Source: CAVSJA01 sp963728145 (lineage in GTDB: Bacteria > Bacteroidota > Bacteroidia > Chitinophagales > Chitinophagaceae). From it: 64,000 bases of DNA. A program made the position numbers and the translations under genes. This document shows positions 26,090 through 35,774 of this stretch, in pieces. Below the pieces are notes generated by a model that did not search any database, was not told the origin of the DNA, and worked only from the letters and a program-made list of their open reading frames with translations. Each line of letters opens with the position of its first letter. The first letter of the stretch is position 1. The DNA lies in the NCBI GenBank assembly GCA_963728145.1, contig CAVSJA010000007.1, positions 806,001 through 870,000 on the forward strand, read 5' to 3'.

Positions 26090-27265
26090 TCACACAAGAT
26101 TTTCCAAATACTTGTAGGCACTTCCTGTATTCAACAACAATATCTTTTCATTTCTCTCAATGAATCCTTTATCAATCAATTCCAGCGTTGCTTTCAAGAG
26201 CGATGCTCCTTCGGGAGCAATGAATAGGCCTTCGTCGCTAGCGATTTCGCGGACGGATTGGAGCATGTCCTCGTCACTGATGGCGATTGGTAAACCACGC
26301 GATTCGCGAAGAGTTTTTAAAATTAGCACTTCGCCAAAAGGATGCGGTACGGCAAGTCCATTGGCAATTGAAGGAGAACCGGAATAGTGCAGGCAATTGG
26401 GTTGAGCACCAGTCCAGGTAGCGACAATTGGTTGACAATTTTTTGCCTGAACGGCAATCATCCTCGGTAGTTTGCCTTTGATCCAACCCATTTGTATCAT
26501 TTCATTAAATGCTTTCCATATGCCGATCAATCCGGTACCACCACCGGTGGGGTAGAGGATAACATCCGGCAATTCGCCATTGAATTGTTCGAATATCTCA
26601 TAACCCATCGTTTTCTTTCCCTCAATGCGATAAGGTTCTTTTAGAGTTGAGAGGTCAAAACATTCAAGATCCTTTTTTATCGAGGCGACTTTCTTCGCGC
26701 AGTCGCTAATCAAACCATCAACAAGGATCAATTGCGCGCCGAAAAATTCACATTCATCTTTAAAAGGTTTCGGTGTATGCCTGGGCATTACTACAATAGA
26801 TTCGATTCCCGCCTTTGCACAATAGGCACTCATCGCGCCACCCGCATTACCTGCGGTCGGAATGATACATCTTTTTATTCCTAATTCCTTTGCTTTTGAA
26901 ACTGCTGCACTTAATCCCCTGGCCTTAAATGAACCCGTTGGATTATTTGATTCATCCTTCAGCCATAAATTCGGAATATCATATTTGCTTCCTAAATTTC
27001 TTAACGGGAATACAGGTGTCATTCCTTCTCCAAGGCTCACAATATTCTTTTCATCGAGCACGGGAAGCATTTCTCGGTAATGCCACATGGATTGAGACTC
27101 ACCTGAAAAATTTTCCTGACTAAATCCTGGTCGAGGTTTATAGCGAACCAATAAAGGTTTGTTGCAGCAGGTTGCGAAATGCTGGATCTCCCGAAGACTA
27201 TAATGCTCCCCGCAGGAGGAACATTGTAAATGGGTGACAAAACTAAGCTTACTAACCGCTTTCAT
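26090..27265 (-). CDS. thrC: threonine synthase (PLP-dependent)
   Basis: 391 residues. An N-terminal rubredoxin-like zinc region has LQCSSCGEHYS and a second Cys pair near residue 32 (ATCCNK). It is followed by a fold-type II PLP enzyme: LGEGMTPVFPL, the Schiff-base lysine in NNPTGSFKARG, PTAGNAGGAMSAYCAKAGI, and the phosphate-binding glycine loop YPTGGGTGLIGIWKAFNEM. This pattern fits the plant-like threonine synthases that convert O-phosphohomoserine to threonine. A related threonine-deaminase-like or cysteate-synthase role is possible but less likely. It lies downstream of a LysR gene on the same strand. No other thr genes are in the window. Confidence 0.82.
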   Translation of the reverse strand: MKAVSKLSFVTHLQCSSCGEHYSLREIQHFATCCNKPLLVRYKPRPGFSQENFSGESQSMWHYREMLPVLDEKNIVSLGEGMTPVFPLRNLGSKYDIPNLWLKDESNNPTGSFKARGLSAAVSKAKELGIKRCIIPTAGNAGGAMSAYCAKAGIESIVVMPRHTPKPFKDECEFFGAQLILVDGLISDCAKKVASIKKDLECFDLSTLKEPYRIEGKKTMGYEIFEQFNGELPDVILYPTGGGTGLIGIWKAFNEMIQMGWIKGKLPRMIAVQAKNCQPIVATWTGAQPNCLHYSGSPSIANGLAVPHPFGEVLILKTLRESRGLPIAISDEDMLQSVREIASDEGLFIAPEGASLLKATLELIDKGFIERNEKILLLNTGSAYKYLENLV

Positions 27266-27327
27266 AGATAAGTTTCAGTAAAACTACTTATCTATTATAA
27301 CGAATGCAAATAGCGATTGCTTATAAG

Positions 27328-28237
27328 CTATAACTTTTTGTTATACTGTTGTAAAGCAAGTTTGATGAAAAGATTATTGATCTTATCATGTTCTGAGCCC
27401 TGGCGCTGAACAAAATAGAATTCGCGGCTTATTTTCAGGCCAGGAATGCTGATGCGTGTCAACTCACCGGTTTTTATTTGGGCCAGAACAGAACGAAGTG
27501 GTAGAAAGCCCAAACAGGTATCACTCAATACAAAATTCTTTAATGCTTCAGTGCCGCCGAGAATGATCCGCGTATTCAAATCAGTTATTTTCAAGCCATA
27601 TTTTTCCAAAGCTTCCACTACTGCAGCGAGGGTCCCCGAGCCTCTTTCCCGGAGGGCTACAGGGATATCCTTCAGCTCCTGCACTTTTATATTCTTCTTT
27701 TTTGCCAAAACACTCTTACTTGAACAAACAGGGATTACTTCATCGCTAATGAAATATTGATATTTGGCTGAAGTGATCTTATTCCTTCCTTCCATAACGC
27801 CAAAATCAATTTCATGGTCCAGCAATGCTTTCAATATATTCTCTGAATTCCGGTTGACCAGTCTCAATTGTATTTCGGGATATTGTCTGGTGAAAAGCAG
27901 ATAGAACTTTTGGAATTACATAGAGTGCGACCGTCGTGCTTGCACCTACAATCAGTGAGCCCCTCGCTTGTTTTTTGTCGGCAAAGCTGCTGATGTCAAA
28001 TTCGAGTTGCCGCTGTAACTCTTTAGCCTTCTTTAAGTATTCAAACAAAAGATTGCCCTGGTCGGTTAGCGCGATGGTATTTCCTTTTCTTTCAAAAAGT
28101 GTAATATGATACTGTTCTTCGAGGCTCTTTATATGCTTGCTGATTGCCGGCTGACTTATATATAAAGTTTCAGCTGCCCGTGTAAAGCTGAGCTGCCGGG
28201 CCACTTCGAGGAATACTTCGTGGCTGAAGTGTAACAT
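27328..28237 (-). pseudogene. LysR-family transcriptional regulator, frameshifted
   Basis: Starts MLHFSHEVFLEVARQLSFTR with a normal LysR winged helix (AAETLYISQPAISKHIKSLE, LFERKGNTIALTDQG). The frame breaks after VALYVIPK. One extra base near 27907 (AAA-G-TTC) separates it from the effector-binding domain, which continues FYLLFTRQYPEIQLRLVNRN and onward to the stop at 27328. Corrected, it is about 302 residues, normal for the family, and resembles CysB/CbbR-like members with a LysR substrate domain. The target is unknown. Upstream lies the GGTTGACAR palindrome; downstream on the same strand is threonine synthase. Confidence 0.85.
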
Positions 28238-28255
28238 GGGTTGATGTTGAAAAGG

Positions 28256-28430
28256 CTGCGGTTGACAAGGTTGACAAGGTTGACAGGGTTGACAGGGTTG
28301 ACAAAATTGACAAGATTGACAAGATTGACAAGATTGACAGGGTTAATTGGGTTACCGCTTTGGCTGAGTTTATTTATAAGCCTAGTTAACTTTGTCAACC
28401 TTGTCAACCCTGTCAACCTTGTCAACCATC
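28256..28430. repeat. inverted GGTTGACAR array
   Basis: About nine copies of the 9-nt word GGTTGACAA/GGTTGACAG (later AGATTGACA) from 28259 face about four inverted copies CTTTGTCAACCTTGTCAACC to 28428, around a central loop of about 60 bp. One end lies about 20 bp before the lysR start and the other 7 bp from the stop codon of the ThuA gene. The word is the one translated in the DoxX-like tail at 21783. Confidence 0.88.
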
Positions 28431-28434
28431 AATA

Positions 28435-31400
28435 CTACCTCTGATTAAACTGCACATACTGCAAAACCACCTGTGCCGGTTCGTTCGGATCTAATACTTT
28501 ACTTACAATGTAAATTGAATGCAGCTTGCCGTCTGTCACGGGTTCCAGTTTTGTTTGCAAAATATGCGAGCCGATTGGTCCTTTTGTTGGAAGCTTGCCC
28601 GGAAGTGTTGCTTCGCCAATTTTTTTCCCATCTGGGGCATCCAACCTCAGTTCGAATTGAAAACCGTATACTGCAGCCAGCTGCCAGTTCACCATAATAG
28701 TGGCAGAATTAATACCAGTTAGATCAATACCATCAATGCTGAACCAACCTGTTGGTTTTGGCGTAACCAGGAACCGGATTCCATTATAATCAACTCCTGT
28801 GAATCCGTCCATTTTAGTTACACCCTGGAAAAACATCTTGTTGTTTCTCAATACAACACTATTGCTTCCGGTCATCGGCCTGATATTATTTCCACCCTTA
28901 TCGGTATATGAAGCTGAGACTACCAAAACACCATTGTCCTTCGCTGGTTTGCCCAAAGTCGGTTGTATTGATCCCGATTGCGGAAGTGATTTCTTATCGG
29001 ATGTGCCCGATAATGTTTGTATCCATGCGACAATCATTCTCGCATCTACTTCCTTCAAATCAGGATGCGCAGCCATCGCAACTTCTCCCCAAACACCCGA
29101 ACCCCCTTTGATAATCTTATCAGTCAAATAATTCGAGGCATTCGGATCCTTTGCATAACGTTTAGCAACATCCGTATATGAAGGTCCGATCGATTTTTCA
29201 TCAATCTTGTGACAGGTTTTGCAATCCAGGGAAAGCATTATGTTTTTTCCAATCATTGCGCCGGTAAGAACTTTATGGCCCTGGGAAGAGCCGGCTTTAT
29301 CGGTTCCTTCAACATAATCAGCTGATACCACAAGGTTGGATGCATCCTTTTCAGCAGGATCGTCCTTGTCATCAATGCTCACTGAATACTCAACAGTCTT
29401 GCCAGGGAAATAGAATGTCTTATTACCAGGTATATTGATTGAAACAACAGGAGTTTCATTTCCAGCATACACGCTAACCAGTTCACTCTTTGTTGCTGCC
29501 TTATCCTTGTCGCTCACATCTACGGAAATTGTATAGTCGCCTGATTTCTCATAACTATATTCTATTCTTGGTTCGGTTGTTTCTTTTTTCTCACCATTCC
29601 CAAGATCCCATACATATGTCATTTTATCCTTTTCCGGGTCAACGGCTTCAACTGTTGCAGTTACTTTGAAAGGGAGTGCACCAGAATTTTTATCAACCGC
29701 CAGGTTGGAAACTTTTGGTGCGCGGTTACCGGCAATATAATCGATAACGGCGAGGCCAGCATCCGGATTCTTGCTGAACCAACCACTTCCATATTCAAGA
29801 ATATAGATCTTTCCATTCGGTGCAACTTCCATATCAATCGGAGAGTTGAGTTTTACATTTGAAATAAAGGATTCCATCTTATCGAAATCTCCGTTAGGTC
29901 GCATAGTTACAGCTTTAACCCAACCACGGATCCAATCATAAATTATCAGTTTGCCATTATAGTAATCCGGTAAACGCGTTTCCTTCGGGTACATATCAGT
30001 GTAATAAACCGGTCCAGCCATTGCATTGCGACCACCAGTTCCTACCTGAGGGAAATCAGAAGAAGCACCATATGGGTACCAGATGAATGCGGGTTGTGCA
30101 GGAGGTAGATTCTGAAGCCCGGTATTATTTCTTGAATTGTTAACCGGTTTTGCAGGATCGAGTGCTGTTCCAGGTTTACCCGTTGCGTAATCATATTCGT
30201 GATATGCATAATTATTACCTACAAATAATGGCCATCCATAAAATCCGGCCTGCCTTGCCTGGTTAACTTCATCATAACCGCGCGGGCCCCTTGTACCCAA
30301 ACTATCTGCATTTGCATCGGGACCAACTTCACCCCAGTAGAGATTATTATTCTTTTTGTCTACTGCAATTCGGTAAGGATTCCGATTACCCATTACATAG
30401 ATCTCAGGTCTGGTGTTCGCAGTTCCTTTTGGAAAGAGATTTCCTTCAGGGATTTCATAGCTTCCATCTTCATTGATCTTAATCCTTAAAATCTTTCCGC
30501 GCAAGTCGTTGGTATTTCCGGAAGACCGACGGGCATCGTATTGTTCATGGCCTTTCCGATCATCCAAAGGAGCATAGCCACGGTTCACATACTTTTGTTT
30601 GGGCTCGTCGAAAGGCGTGGAATTATCACCGGTAGAAACGAAAAGAATATTATCCTTTCCAAATGCAATCGAACCGCCTGTATGACAACAAATTTCCCGT
30701 TGGGAATAAAGTTCGAGGACAACTTTCTCAGACTTTAGATCTAGTGCATCATTTTCAAATTTAAAACGGGAAAGCCTGTTCACGGACGTATCACTGGGAC
30801 TATAATAAACGTATACAAAATGATTCTTATCGAAATTAGGATCAGCCTGTAAGCCAAGCAGCCCTTCTTCCGCATTCACACCATCTGTTTTTGTTTTGAA
30901 ATAGACATTTAAAGCACCAACCTGTTTGACTGATTTGTCACTGTTTTTGTACAACATGAACTCTCCGCGTCGTTGAGCGATGAGCACGTCGAGGTTTGGG
31001 AGAATGGTCATTTCAGTCGGTTCATATAAGGTTCCCACGGTAAGCATGTTCTTGGTAAATCGATCTTCTTCGGGAACTCTTCCTGTTTTTGCCTTTGCAT
31101 AATCAAGTTCTTTGTTATCGCCGATCGCATACTGAATACCACCCAGGACATGCTTGAGGTAATTATCATCCTTGAATGATTCTTCCGTATGCCCTAATTC
31201 TGTATACCAGGAACGGCCACCGTCGTATTCATGATACCATGCCATCGGATGATTGTCGCCATTCTTTCCACCTTTATAAGATTTCTCATCGATGGTCATC
31301 AATACTTTTACTTCAGGATTCAATTTTTTGAAATTATACCATTCATCTTTTCTTTTCCATGTAGCCGGAAGGTGTTTAGTAGAGATATGCGAGTTATCAG

Positions 31401-31836
31401 TAATATTTAGTACTGCTTCCTGTTGTTCAGGATGGCTCAGGAAATATCCACCAACCAATCGACCATACCAGCCCCAATCATATTCCGCATCAGATGCAGC
31501 ATGAATACCCACATAATTGCCTCCGGCCTGGATATACCTTTCAAAATCTGCTTCCTGTTTTCCATTCAGTAAATCTCCTGTACTGTGCAGGAATATGACT
31601 GCGGAATAATTTTTTAGTGAATCTTCATTGAACATTTCCGCATTTTCTGTGGTATCAACCAGGAATCCATTCTCTGCACCCAGTTTTATGATCGCGGCCT
31701 TGCCATCGGGAATGGATGAATGGCGATAACCCGCAGTTTTAGAGAACACCAGGACTCTTGGTTTACCCGACCGTTGGGAACATCCAATAGAGAAGATAAA
31801 TGCGATAGCTATACAAACAATTGTGAGTCTTTTCAT
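28435..31836 (-). CDS. multidomain lipoprotein: ThuA, PQQ-type sugar dehydrogenase, PKD, cytochrome c, CBM6-like
   Basis: 1133 residues from ATG 31836; the open frame upstream runs into a hairpin. The N-terminus is a lipoprotein signal (IAIAFIFSIGC). Domains in order: ThuA-like trehalose-utilisation fold (about 25-250: VLVFSKTAGYRHSSIPDG, GIHAASDAEYDWGWYGRLVG); glucose/sorbosone dehydrogenase beta-propeller (about 275-680: EEGLLGLQADPNFDKNHFVY, SSGNTNDLRGKILRI, EVGPDANADSLGTRGPRGYD); PKD domain (about 690-790); c-type cytochrome with heme motif CKTCH at 872-876; and a C-terminal carbohydrate-binding module (about 985-1133). The set suggests periplasmic or surface oxidation of a sugar, with electrons passed to the fused heme. 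The substrate is unknown. Related fusions are common in Bacteroidota. Confidence 0.88.
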   Translation of the reverse strand: MKRLTIVCIAIAFIFSIGCSQRSGKPRVLVFSKTAGYRHSSIPDGKAAIIKLGAENGFLVDTTENAEMFNEDSLKNYSAVIFLHSTGDLLNGKQEADFERYIQAGGNYVGIHAASDAEYDWGWYGRLVGGYFLSHPEQQEAVLNITDNSHISTKHLPATWKRKDEWYNFKKLNPEVKVLMTIDEKSYKGGKNGDNHPMAWYHEYDGGRSWYTELGHTEESFKDDNYLKHVLGGIQYAIGDNKELDYAKAKTGRVPEEDRFTKNMLTVGTLYEPTEMTILPNLDVLIAQRRGEFMLYKNSDKSVKQVGALNVYFKTKTDGVNAEEGLLGLQADPNFDKNHFVYVYYSPSDTSVNRLSRFKFENDALDLKSEKVVLELYSQREICCHTGGSIAFGKDNILFVSTGDNSTPFDEPKQKYVNRGYAPLDDRKGHEQYDARRSSGNTNDLRGKILRIKINEDGSYEIPEGNLFPKGTANTRPEIYVMGNRNPYRIAVDKKNNNLYWGEVGPDANADSLGTRGPRGYDEVNQARQAGFYGWPLFVGNNYAYHEYDYATGKPGTALDPAKPVNNSRNNTGLQNLPPAQPAFIWYPYGASSDFPQVGTGGRNAMAGPVYYTDMYPKETRLPDYYNGKLIIYDWIRGWVKAVTMRPNGDFDKMESFISNVKLNSPIDMEVAPNGKIYILEYGSGWFSKNPDAGLAVIDYIAGNRAPKVSNLAVDKNSGALPFKVTATVEAVDPEKDKMTYVWDLGNGEKKETTEPRIEYSYEKSGDYTISVDVSDKDKAATKSELVSVYAGNETPVVSINIPGNKTFYFPGKTVEYSVSIDDKDDPAEKDASNLVVSADYVEGTDKAGSSQGHKVLTGAMIGKNIMLSLDCKTCHKIDEKSIGPSYTDVAKRYAKDPNASNYLTDKIIKGGSGVWGEVAMAAHPDLKEVDARMIVAWIQTLSGTSDKKSLPQSGSIQPTLGKPAKDNGVLVVSASYTDKGGNNIRPMTGSNSVVLRNNKMFFQGVTKMDGFTGVDYNGIRFLVTPKPTGWFSIDGIDLTGINSATIMVNWQLAAVYGFQFELRLDAPDGKKIGEATLPGKLPTKGPIGSHILQTKLEPVTDGKLHSIYIVSKVLDPNEPAQVVLQYVQFNQR

Positions 31837-31926
31837 AATTAACAAGATGAAAAATAAAGATAAGGGATTCGTTTGAAGCTGGTGGTCCTTCTTATAATAG
31901 AGGTAACAAGTGCGCAAGAATTTCGA

Positions 31927-32017
31927 CCACGGAGGCACGGAGACACGGTTTTCTTCTTTTTACCAGTGTAGCATTGAAATTTTAGGAAGAAAAAACCGTG
32001 TCTCCGTGCCTCCGTGG
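31927..32017. repeat. long hairpin between divergent ThuA and mutS2 genes
   Basis: CCACGGAGGCACGGAGACAC then GGTTTT on the left (from 31927) is repeated exactly in inverse as AAAACC then GTGTCTCCGTGCCTCCGTGG on the right (to 32017), around a loop of about 36 bp. The stem uses an 8-nt CACGGAGR word. It lies between two gene starts. Confidence 0.9.
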
Positions 32018-32057
32018 TAAAAGAATTAGGCAATTAACAAAATTGATAATTTGCACT

Positions 32058-34163
32058 ATGAAGTTATTCCCGGAATCTTCCATCATCCAACTGGAATTTG
32101 ATAAGGTGAAAAACCTGTTAGCTGGTTATTGCCGTACTGACTATGCAATTACCAGGGCCGAAGAATTGATCATTCATACCCGGAAAGATCTCATCGAACT
32201 TGCGCTTCAGCAAACCAATGAATATAAAGTCCTGCTTCAATCAGGTCAGTATTTTCCAAACGACCCGGGTCCAAATCTTGACAGAGAATTAAAACTTCTT
32301 GGAATACCGGGTGCTTTGTTGAATGGAGAAGAGATCATGGAGATCCGTGCGCTTGCTGATAATTTGAAGAATATTTTCCGTTGGTTTGATACAGAAAGAA
32401 GAAAAACTTATCCCGGTTTGGCGGAAGTGATCCGTGATACATATTATGAGAAAGTCATTTTAGAATTGATCGATGATATCCTGGATCCGAAAGGAAATGT
32501 AATGGATAATGCATCGGAGGAATTGTCCCGGATCAGGATGAACCTTTATCGGAAAAGAAATGAATTGAGGAGAGTATTTGACCGTATTTTACAGAAATGG
32601 AATAAGGCTGGATATGTTGCTGAAACCGAGGAAGCTTTTTTAAATGGCAGGAGAGTTGTTGCAGTGTATGCCGAACATAAGCGACAGATAAGAGGAATAC
32701 TGTTAGGAGAAAGTGATACGCGACGCACTTCCTTTGTTGAGCCAGAAGAAACAATTGAACTGAACAATGAAGTATTCTCGTTAGAAGGTGAAGAAAAAAG
32801 AGAGGTGTACCGGATCTTAAAAGAATTGACGGCAAAACTCTCTGTTTACGCTCCATTATTAAAAACTTATTACGAGATCAGTGGTGAATATGATTTTATA
32901 CTAGCGAAAGCCCGTCTTGCTAATGAAATGGGTGGAAACTATCCACAACTAATCGACAAGGCGCATGTTCACCTGATGCAGGCTTATCACCCACTGTTAT
33001 TATTATATAACAGGAAAGCTCAAAAGCCAACGATTCCTGTCAACATTAACCTGGATGAACAGAACAGGATCCTTGTCATATCAGGTCCGAATGCAGGCGG
33101 AAAGACGGTTACGTTGAAAACAGTTGGTCTGTTGCAATTGATGATCCAGGCAGGATTGCTCGTGCCGGTTCATCCGGATTCCGCGTTTGGGATCTTCAAA
33201 CAATTGATGATACATATCGGGGACACCCAAAGTCTCGAATTTGAATTGAGCACTTATAGTTCCCATTTGAAGAATATGAAATACTTCATGGATCATGCCA
33301 ATGGAAAGACTTTATTCTTTATTGATGAATTGGGAAGTGGAAGCGATCCGAATCTCGGTGGCGCATTTGCTGAAGTGATTCTTGATGAATTGGCAAGAAA
33401 ACATGCTGTCGGAATTGTGACAACGCATTATCTGAACCTGAAAGTAATGGCGAACAAGACGCCGGGTATTATTAATGGAGCAATGGCCTTTGATGAAGCT
33501 AATCTTTTGCCACTATACAGGCTGATAGTTGGTAAACCCGGAAGTTCATACACATTTTCTATTGCGGAAAGAATTGGTTTGGATCCTTTATTGATTGGTA
33601 AAGCACGCAAGCTGGTTGATGAGGAACATTTTCGCCTGGATAAACTTTTGAACCGTGCGGAGCAGGATCAACGTGAAATTGAAATGAAGGAGAAGGAGCT
33701 AAATAAGCTGCTCAGGGAAAATGAACGTCTTAAGAAAGAAATGGAGCAATTGCTCGATAAGGAAAAGCACCAACAACAAATTGAACTACTCAGACATCAG
33801 AATAAAATGACTGAAGAAAAAATCGCGTATCTGAAGGATATGGAAAGGAAATTGAAGCAGATCGCGATTGATTGGAAAAAGACAGAAGACAAGGAAAATA
33901 AAAAGGAATTGATGCGTCAATTGCGGGTCTTATTATTTCCACCAAAGAAGGAACAGGGAGGAGAGAAGGCGAAGAAAAAGATCAATTCAAAGTACCAGGA
34001 AGTTGGGGGCGATATTCAGATTGGTAATAAAGTGCTGATGAAAAAAAATCACCAGGTTGGCGAAGTGAAAGAAATTCGCGGCAAGAAAGCGGTTGTACAG
34101 TTAGGTATGATTCCAATTACGGTTGAAATTGGCGATTTAGTGGTCGTCGCAGAGCGACAATAG
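32058..34163 (+). CDS. mutS2: MutS2-family ATPase lacking a C-terminal Smr domain
   Basis: 701 residues from ATG 32058 (MKLFPESSIIQLEFDKVKNL). Core and clamp-like helices occupy about 1-320. The ABC-type ATPase domain has Walker A GPNAGGKT at 343-350, Walker B FFIDELGSGSDP near 432, and the His-switch TTHYLNLK. A long coiled coil (about 530-620) and a KOW-like segment (QIGNKVLMKKNHQVGEVKEI ... AVVQLGMIPITVEIGDLVVV) end the protein. Typical MutS2 has a C-terminal Smr endonuclease domain of about 80 residues, which is absent here with no sign of a frameshift. MutS2 proteins act on branched DNA or on collided ribosomes. The Smr-less form would need a separate nuclease, if any. A rho-independent terminator follows. 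Confidence 0.88.
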   Translation: MKLFPESSIIQLEFDKVKNLLAGYCRTDYAITRAEELIIHTRKDLIELALQQTNEYKVLLQSGQYFPNDPGPNLDRELKLLGIPGALLNGEEIMEIRALADNLKNIFRWFDTERRKTYPGLAEVIRDTYYEKVILELIDDILDPKGNVMDNASEELSRIRMNLYRKRNELRRVFDRILQKWNKAGYVAETEEAFLNGRRVVAVYAEHKRQIRGILLGESDTRRTSFVEPEETIELNNEVFSLEGEEKREVYRILKELTAKLSVYAPLLKTYYEISGEYDFILAKARLANEMGGNYPQLIDKAHVHLMQAYHPLLLLYNRKAQKPTIPVNINLDEQNRILVISGPNAGGKTVTLKTVGLLQLMIQAGLLVPVHPDSAFGIFKQLMIHIGDTQSLEFELSTYSSHLKNMKYFMDHANGKTLFFIDELGSGSDPNLGGAFAEVILDELARKHAVGIVTTHYLNLKVMANKTPGIINGAMAFDEANLLPLYRLIVGKPGSSYTFSIAERIGLDPLLIGKARKLVDEEHFRLDKLLNRAEQDQREIEMKEKELNKLLRENERLKKEMEQLLDKEKHQQQIELLRHQNKMTEEKIAYLKDMERKLKQIAIDWKKTEDKENKKELMRQLRVLLFPPKKEQGGEKAKKKINSKYQEVGGDIQIGNKVLMKKNHQVGEVKEIRGKKAVVQLGMIPITVEIGDLVVVAERQ

Positions 34164-34204
34164 CCAATTCAAATATGCAATCCCAAATAGAAAATATAAA
34201 ATAA

Positions 34205-34236
34205 AAAAACCCGCTCAATTGCTTGAACGGGCTTCT
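34205..34236. terminator. bidirectional rho-independent terminator
   Basis: AAAAAACCCGCTCAA, loop TTGC, TTGAACGGGCTTCTT: a 9-bp stem with one mismatch, A-rich on the left and T-rich on the right. It lies between the convergent mutS2 and CBS genes and can serve both. Confidence 0.8.
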
Positions 34237-34256
34237 TCTTGTAAGGCTATATTAAA

Positions 34257-34694
34257 CTAAAGACTTGAGTGCAGGTAATCTTTTAACTGATCAATAGTTT
34301 CCTGTTGTGAGAGTATTGTTTCCTTAACCACATCATTGATTGAAATGATACCAATTGCCAGGTCTATATCAAACACGGGCAGATAGCGAATATTTCTTTC
34401 CGACATCAGCTGCATGCAATAATCAATCGAATCATTTGCAGTTACTCTTGGAAAATCTGAAGACATGATATCCGACACGGGCGTATCAGTTGAAGATTTT
34501 CCTTTAAGTGTAACCTTGCGTGAATAATCCCTTTCAGTCATAATTCCCAGGTACTGGCCATTATCCATAACCATTACTGAGCCGATATTCAATTCGGCCA
34601 TCAGCTTGAGTGCGTCGAGCACGGTGGAATCAGGAGTAACAGATCTAATTGTACTCCCTTTTCGGAGAAGAACGTCGGCGACTTTTTTGTTCAT
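34257..34694 (-). CDS. CBS-domain pair protein
   Basis: 145 residues from ATG 34694 (MNKKVADVLLRKGSTIRSVT). The open frame extends to 34811 but the added part is not family-like. Two CBS motifs are visible: TPDSTVLDALKLMAELNIGS with VMDNGQYLGIMTERDYSRKV, and TANDSIDYCMQLMSERNIRY with VFDIDLAIGIISINDVVKE. Stand-alone CBS pairs bind adenosine nucleotides such as AMP, ATP or SAM and regulate partners. No partner is evident nearby. It is convergent with mutS2. Confidence 0.9.
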   Translation of the reverse strand: MNKKVADVLLRKGSTIRSVTPDSTVLDALKLMAELNIGSVMVMDNGQYLGIMTERDYSRKVTLKGKSSTDTPVSDIMSSDFPRVTANDSIDYCMQLMSERNIRYLPVFDIDLAIGIISINDVVKETILSQQETIDQLKDYLHSSL

Positions 34695-34899
34695 ACAGCG
34701 AATGTTTTGGTGAGCAATCGATAATTGGAAATTACGAATTTCGAAATGGAATAACAATGAATTTTCCGCCTCGTGGAAAACCCAGCAAAGTCCGGCCAGA
34801 GCGGGTTTCATGGCCTGGGAATTTTTTCTCCGGGGCTAACAGAATCCGACTTTAAAATCTTCTAACGGATCGCGAAATCCTGATGAGGATTCGCTGCTT

Positions 34900-35760
34900 C
34901 TATTCCTTCCCCTTTAAATACTCAACTATCTCATTTTTACCTAAGTGTATAGCCCAATCGAGGGGCGTTCCTTCATAAATCTTATCCTTCTTTTTCAGGT
35001 TGGCACCGGCTTCTACCAGGAGTTTGACTGCCTCGAGAGACCCGGAATCGACCGCATGGTGGACAGGGCTGGCATGTTCATAAAGTCCGGATTTGTTCTT
35101 ATTAATATCGATCTGAGGAATATTCTCCATAAGGAATTTTACCCCATCGGCCTTACCTTTTAAGGCCGCCATTGTAAAGGCCATTTGCCTATCCTTGTCC
35201 GGAGTTTGGTTAATCAATTCTTTCGCTTCTTTAAAACGGCCAAGGCTAACCGCAGTTGCCAGCGTAAGCTTGGCACCGCGATTGACAAGATGATCGGCCG
35301 CTTCAAAATTGCTATTGACCAATGCCGCATCAGGAGTTCCTTCAAGAGAAGCGCCCGCATCAACAAGAACGTCAATTAATGCAATTTGTACTCCGGATTC
35401 TTTTGCCACCCATGACCAGGAAACCAACATTAATGCATAATCGAGTTGTTTTTGAAGGGTCTTTACTTTTTGTTCCCTGGCGAAGTTTATGATGATTGCA
35501 GCGGCTGAAGCAATATTTGCTGGGAGGTTATTATTCCTTACCGGGTCCTCAGCAACAAACCAAAGCAGGTAGGGGTTTTTGAAAAATCCTTTTGTTGCTC
35601 CACCGACTTTTTCAGTTAGCCATTTGCCGGGCGAAGTCAATCGCTTCTCGACAAGGAAATTATTTTCTTTAAGAATTCTCTCCAGATCATCGAGTCTACC
35701 AACATCAATTGCATTTACTGCTTCCTGAAAGAGAGCGTCCAACTGTTCAGCTTTCTTCAT
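34900..35760 (-). CDS. ankyrin-repeat protein
   Basis: 286 residues without a signal peptide. The C-terminal half has ankyrin repeats: ALIDVLVDAGASLEGTPDAA, FEAADHLVNRGAKLTLATAV, SPVHHAVDSGSLEAVKLLVE with AGANLKKKDKIYEGTPLDWA, and IHLGKNEIVEYLKGKE. The N-terminal 110 residues (LDALFQEAVNAIDVGRLDDL ... PYLLWFVAEDPVRNNN) look like degenerate helical repeats of the same kind. Ankyrin repeats mediate protein contacts; the partner is unknown. The start (35760) lies 14 bp from the stop of the upstream GNAT gene, so they are probably cotranscribed. Confidence 0.86.
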   Translation of the reverse strand: MKKAEQLDALFQEAVNAIDVGRLDDLERILKENNFLVEKRLTSPGKWLTEKVGGATKGFFKNPYLLWFVAEDPVRNNNLPANIASAAAIIINFAREQKVKTLQKQLDYALMLVSWSWVAKESGVQIALIDVLVDAGASLEGTPDAALVNSNFEAADHLVNRGAKLTLATAVSLGRFKEAKELINQTPDKDRQMAFTMAALKGKADGVKFLMENIPQIDINKNKSGLYEHASPVHHAVDSGSLEAVKLLVEAGANLKKKDKIYEGTPLDWAIHLGKNEIVEYLKGKE

Positions 35761-35774
35761 TTCATTTGAAATTT

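Noticed and set aside
28156..28444. Open frames rich in Arg-Leu-Thr or Asn-Leu-Val repeats on both strands
   Set aside because: Artefacts of the 9-nt GGTTGACAR palindrome, which stays open because nine is a multiple of three.
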